From NCBI RefSeq assembly GCF_001875325.1, contig NZ_MDDC01000014.1, positions 16,479-80,478 of the forward strand: DNA of 64,000 nucleotides. Reading direction: 5' to 3'. A program made the position numbers and the translations under genes. Below, piece by piece: positions 63,408 through 64,000 of this stretch. The DNA comes from Neomoorella thermoacetica (GTDB lineage: Bacteria; Bacillota; DSM-521; Neomoorellales; Neomoorellaceae). Under the pieces are notes generated by a model. It did no database searches, was not told where the DNA came from, and saw only the letters and a program-made list of their open reading frames with translations. Within the stretch, counting starts at the first letter, position 1; every line of letters starts with the position of its first letter.

Positions 63408-64000
63408 AAAAGTCCACTTTTTGCATCACATAGGGGAAAATGTTATTTCCGAACTATAGTTCGAGTAGAATTCTAACTGTTTGACCCATCATGTTAAACC
63501 ATTGTTGCCAACCGGTGTAGATTATAGGCAAAGATTCCATAACCGACCCAGGTGGTGGTACCCTCATATCCCCTGGAAAGACTGCGGCGTAATCCATATT
63601 TGCGTTTTAGAAGACTAATAGTAGCCTCCCCTCCAGCGCGCCAGCGTTGGAGACGTTTGAACCAGCTTTGCGATTGATAGGCTTTGCGAGCTTTACTAAT
63701 TTTACCTTTCCGGGGTAAGCTGACCTGCTTTACCCCAAGTTGATGGCAACCACTTTCGTTCCCTGAACCGCCGAAACCTCTATCGGCAGCGAGGGCACGG
63801 GGTGGATGGTTGAAAGTTTTAATATGATCCTCTACTGCGCCAAGGAGTAAGGTGTCATCCGCGGGGTTCCCCTGCAACACCTTATAGCCGGTAATTATCT
63901 TGTGTTCCACTTCCTGGAGCAACACCTTATAGCCGAACTCTACCGGGGCATTGGCCTTACCCTTTTTAATAGGCCGGGCTTCGGTATCAAAGATACTCAC
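63400..64000 (-). mobile_element. Insertion sequence, left end; right end outside window
   Basis: The boundary is placed at about 63400, inside the pilO-like frame, where CCCCTGAAAAAGTCCACTTT begins. The transposase gene on the minus strand follows. The other end is beyond the window, so target duplication cannot be checked. Confidence 0.75.
63494..64000 (-). CDS. DDE transposase, C-terminal part (5' end outside window)
   Basis: 168 codons visible, no start in the window (GTG at the very edge may be internal). Motifs are FGYKVLLQEVEHKIITGYKV, RALAADRGFGGSGNES with the second catalytic Asp, VKQVSLPRKGKISKAR, then WRAGGEATISLLKRKYGLRR with the catalytic Glu, and TTTWVGYGIFAYNLHRLA. This is the C-terminal half of an IS5/ISNCY/IS1182-like transposase; I cannot fix the family. 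The reading frame is intact to its end. Confidence 0.8.
   Translation of the reverse strand: MSIFDTEARPIKKGKANAPVEFGYKVLLQEVEHKIITGYKVLQGNPADDTLLLGAVEDHIKTFNHPPRALAADRGFGGSGNESGCHQLGVKQVSLPRKGKISKARKAYQSQSWFKRLQRWRAGGEATISLLKRKYGLRRSLSRGYEGTTTWVGYGIFAYNLHRLATMV

Overview
The window looks like the chromosome of a Moorella-type bacterium: a thermophilic, anaerobic, spore-forming, acetogenic clostridium of fairly high GC. That placement rests on gene content and on the look of the proteins, not on a database search. Supporting genes include the sporulation factor sigma-K, small YjcZ-like sporulation membrane proteins, a selenocysteine-containing SelD, an aldo/keto reductase-ferredoxin fusion, TPP, preQ1 and cyclic-di-GMP riboswitches, and SD-led TTG/GTG starts. 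No tRNA, rRNA or CRISPR array was seen.

Layout. 1-2124: an IS66-type element (tnpA, tnpB, partial tnpC) abutting the 5' end of a GAF-GAF-HD-GYP gene. 3684-5716: decayed gene fragments around a preQ1-riboswitch-controlled queuosine transporter/queF operon. 5717-8000: thiSGH under a TPP riboswitch (minus strand). 8332-12798: three glycosyltransferases with two proteins of unknown function. 12857-21303: housekeeping block (rarA, DUF134, NBP35/Mrp, Rrf2-iscS-iscU-mnmA, PRC-barrel, two tiny genes, AI-2E family). 21422-26045: accessory genes (YgeY-type peptidase, Crp/Fnr regulator, flavin-binding-fold protein, DUF1638, methyltransferase). 26153-33654: alaS-ireB-hyp-AKR-ruvX-DUF1292, then vanW-like and mltG. 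34288-36960: YeiH-type transporter and selD with an in-frame UGA.

37036-45887 is the most unusual part. It is an AT-rich island with an agr-type peptide quorum-sensing system: a membrane protein, GHKL sensor kinase, LytTR response regulator, AgrB peptidase and an AgrD-like cyclic peptide precursor. A second, degenerate AgrD-like gene lies upstream. Two paralogous target operons each encode a secreted protein and a SurA-N-like protein. All three transcription units are preceded by three tandem 21-bp repeats, and in the two target operons these end exactly 24 bp before the -10 box, as expected for LytTR-activated promoters. An IS1634-type element has jumped between the peptide gene and the second target operon; its target duplication and the empty-site sequence can be reconstructed from the paralogous copy.

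45962-53833: a lytic transglycosylase, patatin-like lipase, small sporulation proteins, a cyclophilin-fold protein, a MoxR/CoxE pair, sigK, an endonuclease III relative and a YqeG phosphatase. 53931-57739: aroE-aroC-aroK-aroB. 57783-63407: a type IV pilus/type II secretion-like operon (pseudopilin, GspF, GspE, PilM-PilN fusion, PilO) behind a cyclic-di-GMP-I riboswitch with a terminator; its last gene is cut by a further IS that runs off the right edge. The window thus has cyclic-di-GMP breakdown (HD-GYP) at one end and a cyclic-di-GMP-sensing pilus leader at the other, both hit by insertion sequences.
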